Below, piece by piece: positions 9,119 through 16,362 of a DNA stretch of 64,000 bases. Both the position numbers and the translations under genes were made by a program. The stretch's first letter is position 1. The number at the start of each line of letters is the position of its first letter. This DNA is from Thioclava nitratireducens (GTDB taxonomy: Bacteria > Pseudomonadota > Alphaproteobacteria > Rhodobacterales > Rhodobacteraceae), in contig NZ_CP019437.1 of assembly GCF_001940525.2 (NCBI RefSeq), positions 1,772,501 to 1,836,500 of the forward strand, written 5' to 3'. Below the pieces are notes generated by a model. It did not search any database, was not told the origin of the DNA, and worked only from the letters and a program-made list of their open reading frames with translations.

Positions 9119-9146
9119 TTGCCAGATCGCGAACGCCATATATAGT
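9119..9146 (+). promoter_or_regulatory. Probable promoter of the HNH nuclease gene
   Basis: TTGCCA (9119-9124) and TATAGT (9141-9146) are spaced by 16 bases in an otherwise non-coding gap, and the region around the -10 box is AT-rich (CATATATAGT). It lies 70 bases before the gene. Confidence 0.5.
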
Positions 9147-9158
9147 CATGGATAAGGC

Positions 9159-9177
9159 AGGGGCGGACCCCGCCCCT
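9159..9177 (+). other. Stable hairpin in the 5' leader of the HNH gene
   Basis: AGGGGCGG (9159-9166) pairs perfectly with CCGCCCCT (9170-9177) over a 3-base loop. It lies just downstream of the predicted transcription start and 38 bases before the ATG. There is no T-run on the plus strand. It could affect mRNA stability or be an attenuator. Confidence 0.45.
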
Positions 9178-9215
9178 GAGCCGAGGCAGGCGACAGGGCG
9201 AGGACGGAGTCACCC

Positions 9216-9815
9216 ATGCTGGACGAATGCGACAGGACCGATTTTCGAACGCAATTCACCCGTGAACCGGCGGCGCTGAGACAGCATCCGGCACTGGTGC
9301 TCAACGCCGATTTCCGGCCGCTCTCCTATTATCCGCTTTCGCTATGGCCTTGGCAGGAGGCGATAAAGGCGGTCTTCCTCGACAGGGTGACGATCCTCGC
9401 CGAATACGAAGAGGTGGTGCGCAGCCAGAGGCAGGCCTTCAAAATCCCCTCCGTCGTCGTCCTCAAAGAATATGTCCGACCCCAGAAGCGCGTGGCTTTC
9501 ACGCGCTTCAATCTTTTTCTGAGGGACGAATTCAAGTGCCAGTATTGCGGCAAGAAGGGCGATCTGACCTTCGACCACGTGATTCCGCGCTCGCGCGGTG
9601 GAATCACCAGCTGGGAGAATGTCGTGGCAGCCTGCGCGCCGTGCAATCTGCGCAAGGCCAACAAGCCGCTGGAACGGTCGGGGATGCAGCTTCTCAAGCC
9701 CGCGCGCCAGCCCCAGCCCGAGGACATGCTCCGCATCGGGCGGCGCTTCCCGCCGGGCTATCTGCATGAAAGCTGGATGGACTTCCTCTACTGGGACACC
9801 GAGCTGGAAGCCTGA
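9216..9815 (+). CDS. HNH endonuclease family protein
   Basis: The protein has 199 aa. CQYCGKKGDLTFDHVIPRSRGG followed by SWENVVAACAPCNLRK is a complete HNH/HNN nuclease motif with two zinc-binding CxxC pairs. The N-terminal region (ALVLNADFRPLSYYPLSLWPW) is conserved in the stand-alone bacterial HNH proteins found in many genomes. It probably cleaves DNA or RNA, but no partner restriction or mobile-element gene is nearby, so a chromosomal housekeeping role is likely. Biological role unknown. Confidence 0.9.
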   Translation: MLDECDRTDFRTQFTREPAALRQHPALVLNADFRPLSYYPLSLWPWQEAIKAVFLDRVTILAEYEEVVRSQRQAFKIPSVVVLKEYVRPQKRVAFTRFNLFLRDEFKCQYCGKKGDLTFDHVIPRSRGGITSWENVVAACAPCNLRKANKPLERSGMQLLKPARQPQPEDMLRIGRRFPPGYLHESWMDFLYWDTELEA

Positions 9816-9819
9816 GAAA

Positions 9820-9852
9820 AAGGGCGCGCCTTATCCGACACGCCCTTCGTAT
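9820..9852 (+). terminator. Hairpin terminator after the HNH gene
   Basis: AAGGGCG (9820-9826) pairs with CGCCCTT (9841-9847), only a few bases after the stop codon and running straight into a family A repeat. The T-run is poor. Confidence 0.45.
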
Positions 9853-9906
9853 TGGGGAAATATCTCGGGGGGCTTGCGCAGCAAGCGGGGGCAGAGCCCC
9901 CTCTGA
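9847..9906. repeat. Family A intergenic repeat
   Basis: TTCGTATTGGGGAAATATCT followed by CGGGGGG, then GCTTGCGCAGCAAGC and GGGGGCAGAGCCCCC. It fills the gap between the convergent HNH and SulP genes. Same plan as the copies at 14498 and 55550. Confidence 0.75.
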
Positions 9907-9911
9907 GACGC

Positions 9912-11390
9912 TTAGTGCCCTACTGCGACCTGACCGCCATTCGACAGCTTGTCGATGATCGTCTCGGTCGCCTGGTTCATCCCCACGACCTTCACATCCG
10001 TTCCGGACATCCGGAACTTACCCACCGCTCGGTCGAGCGCCGATACCGAGGAAATGTCCCAGATATGCGCGTGGGTCAGGTCGATCACCACGCGGTCGAG
10101 CTTCTCTTGGAAGTCGAAGGCGCGATTGAACTCTTCGACGGTCGCGAAGAAGATCTGGCCCTTGATGTAATAGGTCCGCAGGTGATGCGCCTCGTTGTAG
10201 CGCGAGGTGATCTCGGTCATCCGCGCGATCTTGCCCGCGAAGAAGATGCCCGAGAGCAGCACGCCCACCAGCACGCCGATCGCGAGGTTATGGGTGGCGA
10301 CGACGAAGGCGACGGTGGCCAGCATCACCACGTTGGACGACATCGGCATGGTGCGCAGCTGACCCAGCGAGGCCCAGCTGAACGTGCCGATCGAGACCAT
10401 GATCATGATCGCCACCAGCGCGGGCATAGGAATGCGGCCCACCCATTCGCCCAGAACTACACAGAAGATCAGCAGCGCGATCCCCGCGGTCAGGGTCGAC
10501 AGGCGCGTGCGCCCGCCCGAGGTGACGTTGATCACCGACTGGCCGATCATCGCGCAGCCCGCCATGCCGCCGATGAAGCCGGTGCAGAAGTTGGCGATGC
10601 CCTGACCGAAGCATTCCTGACGACGGTCCGAGCGAGTGTCGGTCATCTCGTCGACGATGTTCTGGGTCATCAGGCTTTCCAGCAGGCCCACGACCGCCAC
10701 GCCCACCGAATAGGGCAGGATGATCTGCAGCGTCTCGAAATTGAACGGCACGTTCGGAATCAGGAGCGAGGGCAGCTGATCGGGCAGGGCCCCCATGTCG
10801 GACACCGTGTGCACGTCGTCGAGCCCAAGCCCCATCGAGACCGCGCTGAGAACGAGGATCGCGATCAGCGGCGAGGGGATGGCGCGGAAGAAGCGCGGCA
10901 GCAGATAGATGATCGCAAGGCCAAGCGCGACGAGCGCATAGGTCGCCACCACCGGCACGTTGGCCGGGTTCAGCTCAGGCCATTGCGCCATGAAGATCAG
11001 GATTGCGAGCGCGTTCACGAAGCCGGTCATCACCGATTTCGATACGAAGCGCATCACCGTCCCGAGGTTGAGCGCCCCCGCGATCACCTGGATCACGCCC
11101 GCCAGCACCGTCGCGGCCAGCAGGTAATCCAACCCGTAGCTGCGCACGAGCGTGCCCATCAGCACCGCGGTCGCGGCGGTCGCGGCCGAGATCATGCCGG
11201 GGCGGCCGCCGAAGAAGGCGGTGATCGTTGCGATCATGAAGGAGGCGTAGAGGCCCACTTTCGGGTCGACGCCCGCGATGATCGAGAAAGCGATGGCCTC
11301 GGGGATCAGCGCCAACGCCACCACGAGACCGGAAAGGATGTCAGCGCGGAAGTTGCCAGTCCACTGGCTGCGCCATTGCGACAGGGTCAT
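9912..11390 (-). CDS. SulP family inorganic anion transporter
   Basis: The protein has 492 aa from the ATG at 11390 (AGGA ribosome site); a TTG at 11405 also lies in frame. The N-terminal transport domain has SulP features (LSGLVVALALIPEAIAFSIIAGVDP, PGMISAATAATAVLMG). A cytoplasmic C-terminal STAS domain contains VVIDLTHAHIWDISSVSALDR. It is probably a proton- or sodium-coupled carrier for bicarbonate, sulfate or a related anion in the inner membrane; the sequence does not decide which. No carbonic anhydrase gene adjoins it. Confidence 0.92.
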   Translation of the reverse strand: MTLSQWRSQWTGNFRADILSGLVVALALIPEAIAFSIIAGVDPKVGLYASFMIATITAFFGGRPGMISAATAATAVLMGTLVRSYGLDYLLAATVLAGVIQVIAGALNLGTVMRFVSKSVMTGFVNALAILIFMAQWPELNPANVPVVATYALVALGLAIIYLLPRFFRAIPSPLIAILVLSAVSMGLGLDDVHTVSDMGALPDQLPSLLIPNVPFNFETLQIILPYSVGVAVVGLLESLMTQNIVDEMTDTRSDRRQECFGQGIANFCTGFIGGMAGCAMIGQSVINVTSGGRTRLSTLTAGIALLIFCVVLGEWVGRIPMPALVAIMIMVSIGTFSWASLGQLRTMPMSSNVVMLATVAFVVATHNLAIGVLVGVLLSGIFFAGKIARMTEITSRYNEAHHLRTYYIKGQIFFATVEEFNRAFDFQEKLDRVVIDLTHAHIWDISSVSALDRAVGKFRMSGTDVKVVGMNQATETIIDKLSNGGQVAVGH

Positions 11391-11412
11391 AAGATCGTCC
11401 TGCAATTAGAAA

Positions 11413-11438
11413 GGCCCGCGACCGGGGAGGGGCGGGCC
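11413..11438 (-). terminator. Hairpin between the DUF1638 gene and the SulP gene
   Basis: GGCCCGC (11413-11419) pairs with GCGGGCC (11432-11438). On the minus strand the stem is followed by TTTCTAATT, so it could end transcription from the DUF1638 gene. It lies only 22 bases before the SulP start, so it could also be part of that gene's leader. Confidence 0.4.
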
Positions 11439-11528
11439 GGAGGATGTGAGATTTGGCGCAGCCAATACCCGGCTGACGTCGCGATGCCAAGCCCCGTAGG
11501 CCGGGTTTTAAGAAAAATTCAAAGAAGA

Positions 11529-12206
11529 TTAGGCCGGATTGCCCGATTTCGCGGCAAATTTCGCGAGACTGGTGGCCAGATCGCCATAGCCGGTAAAACG
11601 CCGCTCATAGCGCAGTCCGAGCCGCTCCGCCGCCTCGCGCGCCTTCGCATCTAGCGCCGGATCGTCGGTCTGGGCCTGATAGATCAGCCGGTCGTAATTG
11701 CCGAACATCATCGGGATCAGCTCCGGATGACGGTCGAAGCCCATCGGCTTCCAGACGAAAGCGTCGAACTGCCGCGTCAGGAAATCGGTGAGGTAGAAGG
11801 CCGTGATCTCCTCTTCCGCCGTTTCGGCGAAGGCGGCATTGCCTTCGAAAAACGAATAACAATGCGGGCCTTCGACCATCTCGACGCCCAGGGACTTGCA
11901 CTTTTCCGACAATTGCCCGCCCGTGCCGCAATCGGCATAGACCACGAAGATATCGTCGTATTGGTCGCGATAATGCAGCACCGCCTCTTCGACGGCGGCG
12001 GTGATCTTCTCGGGGTAGAGGTGCAGATTGGCGGGCAGGCAGGTCAGGTCGATATGATCCCAGCCATTGATCCGCTTGAGCGCGAGGATCTCCCGCGCGA
12101 GCGCCCCGCAGGCGATCAGCAGAAGCCGTCCCGACCCCTCGGGAGCTAAGCCATCTTTCGTTAAGGTCGTGTCGCCGGGAAGCGAGGCACCTGTCCGGGC
12201 GGTCAT
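11529..12206 (-). CDS. DUF1638 domain-containing protein
   Basis: The protein has 225 aa from the ATG at 12206. Visible blocks are LLLIACGALAREILALKR, HIDLTCLPANLHLYPEKI, VVYADCGTGGQLSEKCKSLG and EGPHCYSFFEG, with several conserved Cys and His residues (ACGAL, DLTCLP, ADCGTG, GPHCY) that suggest a metal or cofactor site. The family has no firmly assigned reaction. It often lies beside corrinoid proteins and B12-dependent methyltransferases, as here. The start overlaps the stop of the upstream small membrane protein gene by four bases. The frame is open further upstream but only across that gene. Confidence 0.85.
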   Translation of the reverse strand: MTARTGASLPGDTTLTKDGLAPEGSGRLLLIACGALAREILALKRINGWDHIDLTCLPANLHLYPEKITAAVEEAVLHYRDQYDDIFVVYADCGTGGQLSEKCKSLGVEMVEGPHCYSFFEGNAAFAETAEEEITAFYLTDFLTRQFDAFVWKPMGFDRHPELIPMMFGNYDRLIYQAQTDDPALDAKAREAAERLGLRYERRFTGYGDLATSLAKFAAKSGNPA

Positions 12207-12361
12207 TCCACCCGGGCCATCATCCGGGCAACGCCTGCTGCGACGAGAACCATCAGCCCGAGCATCGCCATCGGGAACCCCGATGCGGCGAAGGCCCAGA
12301 TCGTCAGGCCGGCCAGAACGATCACGAACAGGATCAGCAGCAGAAAATGTGGCAGCGGCAT
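12203..12361 (-). CDS. Small two-helix membrane protein
   Basis: The protein has 52 aa from the ATG at 12361, behind AAGGGGG. It is almost entirely two hydrophobic helices (HFLLLILFVIVLAGLTIWAF and GFPMAMLGLMVLVAAGVA) with a short loop and a basic/acidic tail. No family is recognised. The ATGA overlap with the DUF1638 gene makes it likely that both are made together, possibly anchoring or assisting the DUF1638 protein. Confidence 0.7.
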   Translation of the reverse strand: MPLPHFLLLILFVIVLAGLTIWAFAASGFPMAMLGLMVLVAAGVARMMARVE

Positions 12362-12408
12362 TTCGCGTTTCCCCCTTCCTTTCAAGTATGGGGCGGGGAA
12401 GGGCACAT

Positions 12409-12437
12409 GAAAAGGCCCCGATGAAAAAATCGGGGCC
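12409..12437 (-). terminator. Rho-independent terminator of the corrinoid protein gene
   Basis: GGCCCCGAT (12414-12422) pairs perfectly with ATCGGGGCC (12429-12437); on the minus strand the stem is followed by TTTTC. It separates the corrinoid gene from the small membrane protein/DUF1638 pair. Confidence 0.85.
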
Positions 12438-12478
12438 CTCTCCATGTATGTCAGGCGTGATGCGGCCGCGATCGGCGA

Positions 12479-13180
12479 TCAGGCGCTCATCTGGTTGTGC
12501 TTGCGAGCGATGAAATCCTTCGCCGTCTCGACCGCCACGGCGGCGTCGCGGCAATAGGCATCGGCACCGATCGCCCTTCCGAATTCCTCGTTGAGCGGCG
12601 CACCGCCAACCAGAACGATGTAATCGTCGCGGATGCCCTGTTCCTTCATCGTGTCGATCACGACCTTCATATAGGGCATCGTGGTGGTCAGCAGCGCGGA
12701 CATGCCGAGGATATCGGCCTCTTCGCGGGCGATCGCCTCGAGATAGTTCTCGACCGGGTTGTTGATGCCCAGATCGACGATCTCGAACCCTGCCCCTTCC
12801 ATCATCATTGCAACGAGGTTCTTGCCGATATCGTGGATATCGCCCTTCACCGTGCCGATCACCATCTTGCCCATGCGCGGCGCGCCGGTCTCGACCAGCA
12901 GCGGCTTGAGAATGGCCATGCCGCCTTTCATCGCGTTCGCCGCCAGCAGAACTTCCGGCACGAACAGGATACCGTCGCGGAAGTCGTTGCCCACGATGGT
13001 CATGCCCGCGACGAGGGCCTTGGTCAGAATGTCATACGGCGTCCAGCCGCGTTCGAGCAGGATGCGGGTGGCCTCTTCGATCTCTTCCTTGAGACCGTCA
13101 TAGAGGTCATCCATCATCTGCGCGGTAAGCTCGTCATCGTCGAGTTCCGAGAGGATGATATCGTCGTCGTCTTCGGCCAT
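12479..13180 (-). CDS. Corrinoid (B12-binding) methyl-carrier protein
   Basis: The protein has 233 aa from the ATG at 13180. Residues about 15-95 form the helical cap domain that precedes corrinoid domains, and residues about 105-225 the B12-binding Rossmann domain. The signature GDIHDIGKN carries His116, the lower axial cobalt ligand, followed by the conserved GMSALLTTTM and VLVGGAPLN blocks. It shuttles a methyl group between methyltransferases. The acidic N-terminus (AEDDDDIILSELDDDE) is notable. With the homocysteine methyltransferase at 14564 it probably forms part of a split MetH-type methionine synthase; the pterin-binding part is not in this window. Confidence 0.92.
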   Translation of the reverse strand: MAEDDDDIILSELDDDELTAQMMDDLYDGLKEEIEEATRILLERGWTPYDILTKALVAGMTIVGNDFRDGILFVPEVLLAANAMKGGMAILKPLLVETGAPRMGKMVIGTVKGDIHDIGKNLVAMMMEGAGFEIVDLGINNPVENYLEAIAREEADILGMSALLTTTMPYMKVVIDTMKEQGIRDDYIVLVGGAPLNEEFGRAIGADAYCRDAAVAVETAKDFIARKHNQMSA

Positions 13181-13322
13181 GTCCAATAGTCTCCTGCTAG
13201 CCGGTGTTACCCTGTGGTGGGGCCGTGGCCCCGTCAAGTCTTGGCGAATTGCGACATGCGCGGTGTTTTGTCCGACCTCGCATGGTGTTGCCGGGCGGAT
13301 GCCCGGACTCTACTTGGCAAAT

Positions 13323-13337
13323 GTTCTCATTTCGTTC
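13323..13337 (+). promoter_or_regulatory. LexA (SOS) box before the radical SAM gene
   Basis: GTTC-TCATTTC-GTTC matches the alphaproteobacterial LexA site GTTC-N7-GTTC exactly. It ends 12 bases before the ATG at 13350, where bound repressor would block transcription. A second site of the same form is at 29477. Confidence 0.7.
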
Positions 13338-13349
13338 TAAATTCCGGGC

Positions 13350-14444
13350 ATGAGTCTGCCATTCGACCTTCCCCCCGCGAACCCGTCCGAGCGTCTGCGC
13401 GCGCGCGGCGCCGCGGCGCGCCCCGTGGGCCGGTTCGAGCCCTTCTCCCGCGCGCCCGAACATGACGGCTGGGACATTCCCGAAGAGGAGCGCCTGACCC
13501 GTACCGAAGTCTCGGTAGAGCGACCGCGCTCCGTCATCACCCGAAACCAGTCGCCAGATGTGCCCTTCGAGCGCTCGCTCAACCCCTATCGCGGCTGCGA
13601 GCATGGCTGCATCTACTGCTTCGCGCGCCCCAGTCACGGCTATCTCGGCCTCTCGGCTGGCTTGGATTTCGAGACCCGGCTGATTGCGCGTCCCGAGGCG
13701 CCGCAGGTGCTCGAAGAAGAGCTGCGCAAGAAAAGCTATCGTCCGAACGTGCTCGCCATCGGCACGAATACCGATCCCTATCAGCCGCTCGAGCGCAAGA
13801 TGGAGATCATGCGCGCCGTGCTGGAAGTGCTGCAGGCCTATCGCCATCCGGTCTCCATCGTCACCCGCGGCTCGACCATCCTGCGCGATCTCGACATCCT
13901 CGCGCCGATGGCCGAGGCGGGATTGGCGCAGGTCGGCGTGTCGGTCACGACGCTCGACGCCAAACTCGCCCGCGATCTGGAGCCCCGCGCCCCGAGCCCG
14001 CCGACCCGGATCCGCATGATCCGCGAACTGTCGCGCGCGGGCGTCCCGGTGCGCGTCATGGCCGCTCCGATGATCCCGGGACTCACCGATCACGAGCTCG
14101 AAGCGATCCTGACCGAGGCGCGCAGGGCAGGGGCCAGGGCCGCCTCGATGATGCCGGTGCGGCTGCCGCACGAGGTGGCGCCGCTTTTCGCCGACTGGAT
14201 GGAGCGGCATCACCCCGGCAAGGTCGAGAAGGTGCTGGGCCGGATCCGCGACATGCGCGGCGGCAAGCTCAACGACCCGCGCTTCGGCGAGCGGATGAAG
14301 GGCGAGGGAGAGATGGCTGAATTGTTGCAGCAGCGGTTCAAGCTGAGCTGCAAGCGGCTGGGCTTCGCGCGTCATCTGCCCGATCTCGACGTGACGCAGT
14401 TCCGCGTGCCGCCCCGGCCGGGCGATCAGCTCGAACTGTTCTGA
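13350..14444 (+). CDS. PA0069 family radical SAM protein (SplB-like)
   Basis: The protein has 364 aa. The radical SAM cluster motif is RGCEHGCIYCF (Cys83, Cys87, Cys90), preceded by SLNPY, as in the spore-photoproduct-lyase-like PA0069 group. GTNTDPYQPLER and VTRGSTILRDLD are further family blocks. Members of the wider family repair UV photoproducts, but the exact substrate of PA0069-type proteins is not known. A LexA box directly upstream fits a DNA-damage role. It is divergent from the corrinoid protein gene. Confidence 0.9.
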   Translation: MSLPFDLPPANPSERLRARGAAARPVGRFEPFSRAPEHDGWDIPEEERLTRTEVSVERPRSVITRNQSPDVPFERSLNPYRGCEHGCIYCFARPSHGYLGLSAGLDFETRLIARPEAPQVLEEELRKKSYRPNVLAIGTNTDPYQPLERKMEIMRAVLEVLQAYRHPVSIVTRGSTILRDLDILAPMAEAGLAQVGVSVTTLDAKLARDLEPRAPSPPTRIRMIRELSRAGVPVRVMAAPMIPGLTDHELEAILTEARRAGARAASMMPVRLPHEVAPLFADWMERHHPGKVEKVLGRIRDMRGGKLNDPRFGERMKGEGEMAELLQQRFKLSCKRLGFARHLPDLDVTQFRVPPRPGDQLELF

Positions 14445-14497
14445 TCTCGTCTGAGACGCGTGCATGCTCCATCCGCCGAAAAAAACCGGCCCTTCCT

Positions 14498-14556
14498 TCG
14501 TATTGGTTCAAATATCCCGGGGTGAGGCCGCAAGGCCGAGGGGCAGCGCCCCTCAA
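14498..14556. repeat. Family A intergenic repeat
   Basis: TTCGTATTGGTTCAAATATC then CCGGGGTGAGGCCGCAAGGCC and GAGGGGCAGCGCCCCTC, between the convergent radical SAM and homocysteine methyltransferase genes. It shares the TTCGTATTGG lead-in with the copy at 9847. Confidence 0.75.
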
Positions 14557-14563
14557 TCCGCGC

Positions 14564-15586
14564 TTAGCTGCGCCGACGTCCCCGACGTTCGCGCTTGGGC
14601 GCATCGCCGCTCAGGCCGTCATCCTCCGACGAGAACCCACCCAGAACCGAGGAGATCTGATCGAGCGTCGGGCGTTCGCCGCGCGGACGCGTCTCCAGCG
14701 CCTCGCGCATCGCGACCAGATGCTCGGCCATCGTGCCGCAGCAGCCGCCGATGATCGTGGCGCCGCAATCGCGCGCCATCACCGCATATTCCGCCATCAG
14801 CTCGGGCGTGCCGTCGTAATGGATATGGCCGTCGACGTATTTCGGGATGCCCGCATTGCCCTTGGCGATGATCGGGCGCTCGGTCCCGGTTGCGGCAAAG
14901 CCAAGAACGGTGCGCAGAAGGTCCGATGCGCCGACCCCGCAATTCGCGCCGAAGGCCAGCGGCGGGTGGGCCAGCTTGTCGACCATCGAGACCATCGCCT
15001 GCGAGGTCAGGCCCATCATCGTGCGCCCTGCGGTGTCGAAGCTCATCGTGCCGCACCACGGCATCCCCGCCAGATGGCAGGCCTCGGCGGCGGCCTTGTA
15101 TTCTTCCTGCGCCGAGATCGTCTCGACCCAGAGGATATCCGCGCCGCCCTCTTTCAGACCCTCGGCCTGTTCGTGGAACATCTCGACCGCGAGTTCGTGG
15201 GTCAGCGTACCCATCGGCGCGAAAATCTCACCCGTCGGGCCCATCGAGCCCGCAACGACCACCGGGCGCGACTGCTTGTCGGCGACCTCGCGGCCGATCT
15301 CGGCGGCGAGGCGGTTCAACTCGCGCACGCGGTTCTGGGCGTTGTGCAGTTTCAGTCGCGAGGCATTGCCGCCGAAGCTGTTTGTCAGGAACAGGTCCGA
15401 GCCCGCATCGACGGCGAGCGAATAGAGCTTCGCGATCTTCGCGGGCTCGTCGGCATTCCACAGTTCCGGCGCTTCGCCCGAGGCCAGCCCCATGTTGAAC
15501 AGGTTGGTGCCGGTCGCGCCATCGGTCATCAGCCAATCGCGGGTTTCCAGAAGGCGGCTCAGCGCGTCGGTTTTCGGGGCGGTCAT
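14564..15586 (-). CDS. bmtB: Homocysteine S-methyltransferase (BmtB-like, MetH N-terminal type)
   Basis: The protein has 340 aa from the ATG at 15586 (GAGG site). It is a stand-alone homocysteine-binding barrel: LMTDGATGTNLF at the start, then the zinc ligands Cys216 (FGANCG) and Cys282-Cys283 (GGCCGT). It is annotated in relatives as betaine-homocysteine methyltransferase, but near a corrinoid protein it more likely takes the methyl group from methyl-cobalamin to make methionine. The pterin and reactivation modules of MetH are absent from the chain. The basic tail KRERRGRRRS is unusual. Confidence 0.88.
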   Translation of the reverse strand: MTAPKTDALSRLLETRDWLMTDGATGTNLFNMGLASGEAPELWNADEPAKIAKLYSLAVDAGSDLFLTNSFGGNASRLKLHNAQNRVRELNRLAAEIGREVADKQSRPVVVAGSMGPTGEIFAPMGTLTHELAVEMFHEQAEGLKEGGADILWVETISAQEEYKAAAEACHLAGMPWCGTMSFDTAGRTMMGLTSQAMVSMVDKLAHPPLAFGANCGVGASDLLRTVLGFAATGTERPIIAKGNAGIPKYVDGHIHYDGTPELMAEYAVMARDCGATIIGGCCGTMAEHLVAMREALETRPRGERPTLDQISSVLGGFSSEDDGLSGDAPKRERRGRRRS

Positions 15587-15610
15587 AAGGGCCTCGTCAA
15601 ATGCAAAAGG

Positions 15611-15694
15611 GCCGCGTCTGGCGCGGCGGTTGGCTTTGTCCTGCCATGACAGGCGGGATTTGGCAAATTCGTTTCCTTCATGTTCTTGATGAAG
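15611..15694 (-). other. Structured 5' leader of the homocysteine methyltransferase gene
   Basis: Three hairpins follow each other in the leader: CTTCAT/ATGAAG (15676-15694), CCTG/CAGG (15640-15653) and GCCGCG/CGCGGC (15611-15627). The last ends 24 bases before the start codon. I could not match it to SAM-II, SAH or cobalamin riboswitch consensus, so a regulatory role is only possible. Confidence 0.35.
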
Positions 15695-15716
15695 GGGCTG
15701 CGATCTCGGCTCGATA

Positions 15717-15751
15717 TGCAAAAGGCCGGACGCGCAGGGCATCCGGCCTTT
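15717..15751 (-). terminator. Terminator of the zeta subunit gene
   Basis: AAAGGCCGGA (15721-15730) and TCCGGCCTTT (15742-15751) form a perfect 10 bp stem; on the minus strand it is followed by the T-run CCTTTTGC. Confidence 0.85.
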
Positions 15752-15774
15752 CAATCCGTGTCATGGGCGATGGC

Positions 15775-16092
15775 TCACTCGGCCTCGTCGACCACCTGAC
15801 GACGCGCCTCGGCCATGCATTCGGCCATCTTCGCGCGGATCGTTTGTTCATCGGCTTTGTCGCCTAGATCGCCCGAGAGCTTGCGATACACGTCTTCGTG
15901 GCCCGCTTCCTCGAAATCGGAGGTCACGACCTCGCGGACATAGGCATCGGCCTCGGGGCCGGTCTTGCCCAGAAGGCCCGCGGCCCATTGGCCCAGCATC
16001 TTGTTGCAGCGCGCATCGGCCTTGAACTGCAGTTCGGCATCATGCGCGAACTTGTTCTCATAAGCGTTTTCGCGATCGTCGAAGGTGGTCAT
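15775..16092 (-). CDS. F1FO-ATPase inhibitor zeta subunit (DUF1476)
   Basis: The protein has 105 aa from the ATG at 16092, the usual length for the family. MTTFDDRENAYENKFAHDAEL at the N-terminus is the inhibitory segment known from Paracoccus denitrificans zeta, followed by a four-helix-type bundle (ARCNKMLGQWAAGLLG, DAYVREVVTSDFEEAGHEDV). In that organism it blocks reverse rotation and ATP hydrolysis by F1. It is restricted to alphaproteobacteria and is found next to purC, as here. Confidence 0.93.
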   Translation of the reverse strand: MTTFDDRENAYENKFAHDAELQFKADARCNKMLGQWAAGLLGKTGPEADAYVREVVTSDFEEAGHEDVYRKLSGDLGDKADEQTIRAKMAECMAEARRQVVDEAE

Positions 16093-16227
16093 GGCCCTCG
16101 TCCCTCCCGGTAAAGTCTCCGTTACCATCGATATGCACATGCACAGGGCGCGCCGCAAGAGGAAAGGGCCGCGATTTGGCCGGTTTGACGGGGCTGTGCA
16201 TCCGCGTGAACGGCTGTGCGCTTTACC

Positions 16228-16256
16228 TTGCGAGACTCGCGGGCTTGTCCTATAGG
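16228..16256 (+). promoter_or_regulatory. Probable purC promoter
   Basis: TTGCGA (16228-16233) and TATAGG (16251-16256) are spaced by 17 bases. The site is 107 bases before the purC ATG in the divergent gap. Confidence 0.5.
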
Positions 16257-16362
16257 GCGGGCGACACCCTTTCGCGGACGGCGCGCAGGGGCGGCGCGGT
16301 ATTCCGTTCGGGATGTGGCGCAGGCTCCCACGACGTCCGCGCCAAGCGAGAACGGAGACGCG

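Noticed and set aside
9852..11654. 600-codon open frame on the plus strand opposite the SulP gene
   Set aside because: It runs antisense through a clear transporter gene, is very rich in His/Arg/Asp, as expected for the complement of GC-biased codons, and has no domain signature or ribosome site.
15587..15720. SAM-II, SAH or cobalamin riboswitch in the methyltransferase leader
   Set aside because: Hairpins exist, but I could not find the conserved core bases of any of these classes, so it is listed only as an unclassified structured leader.
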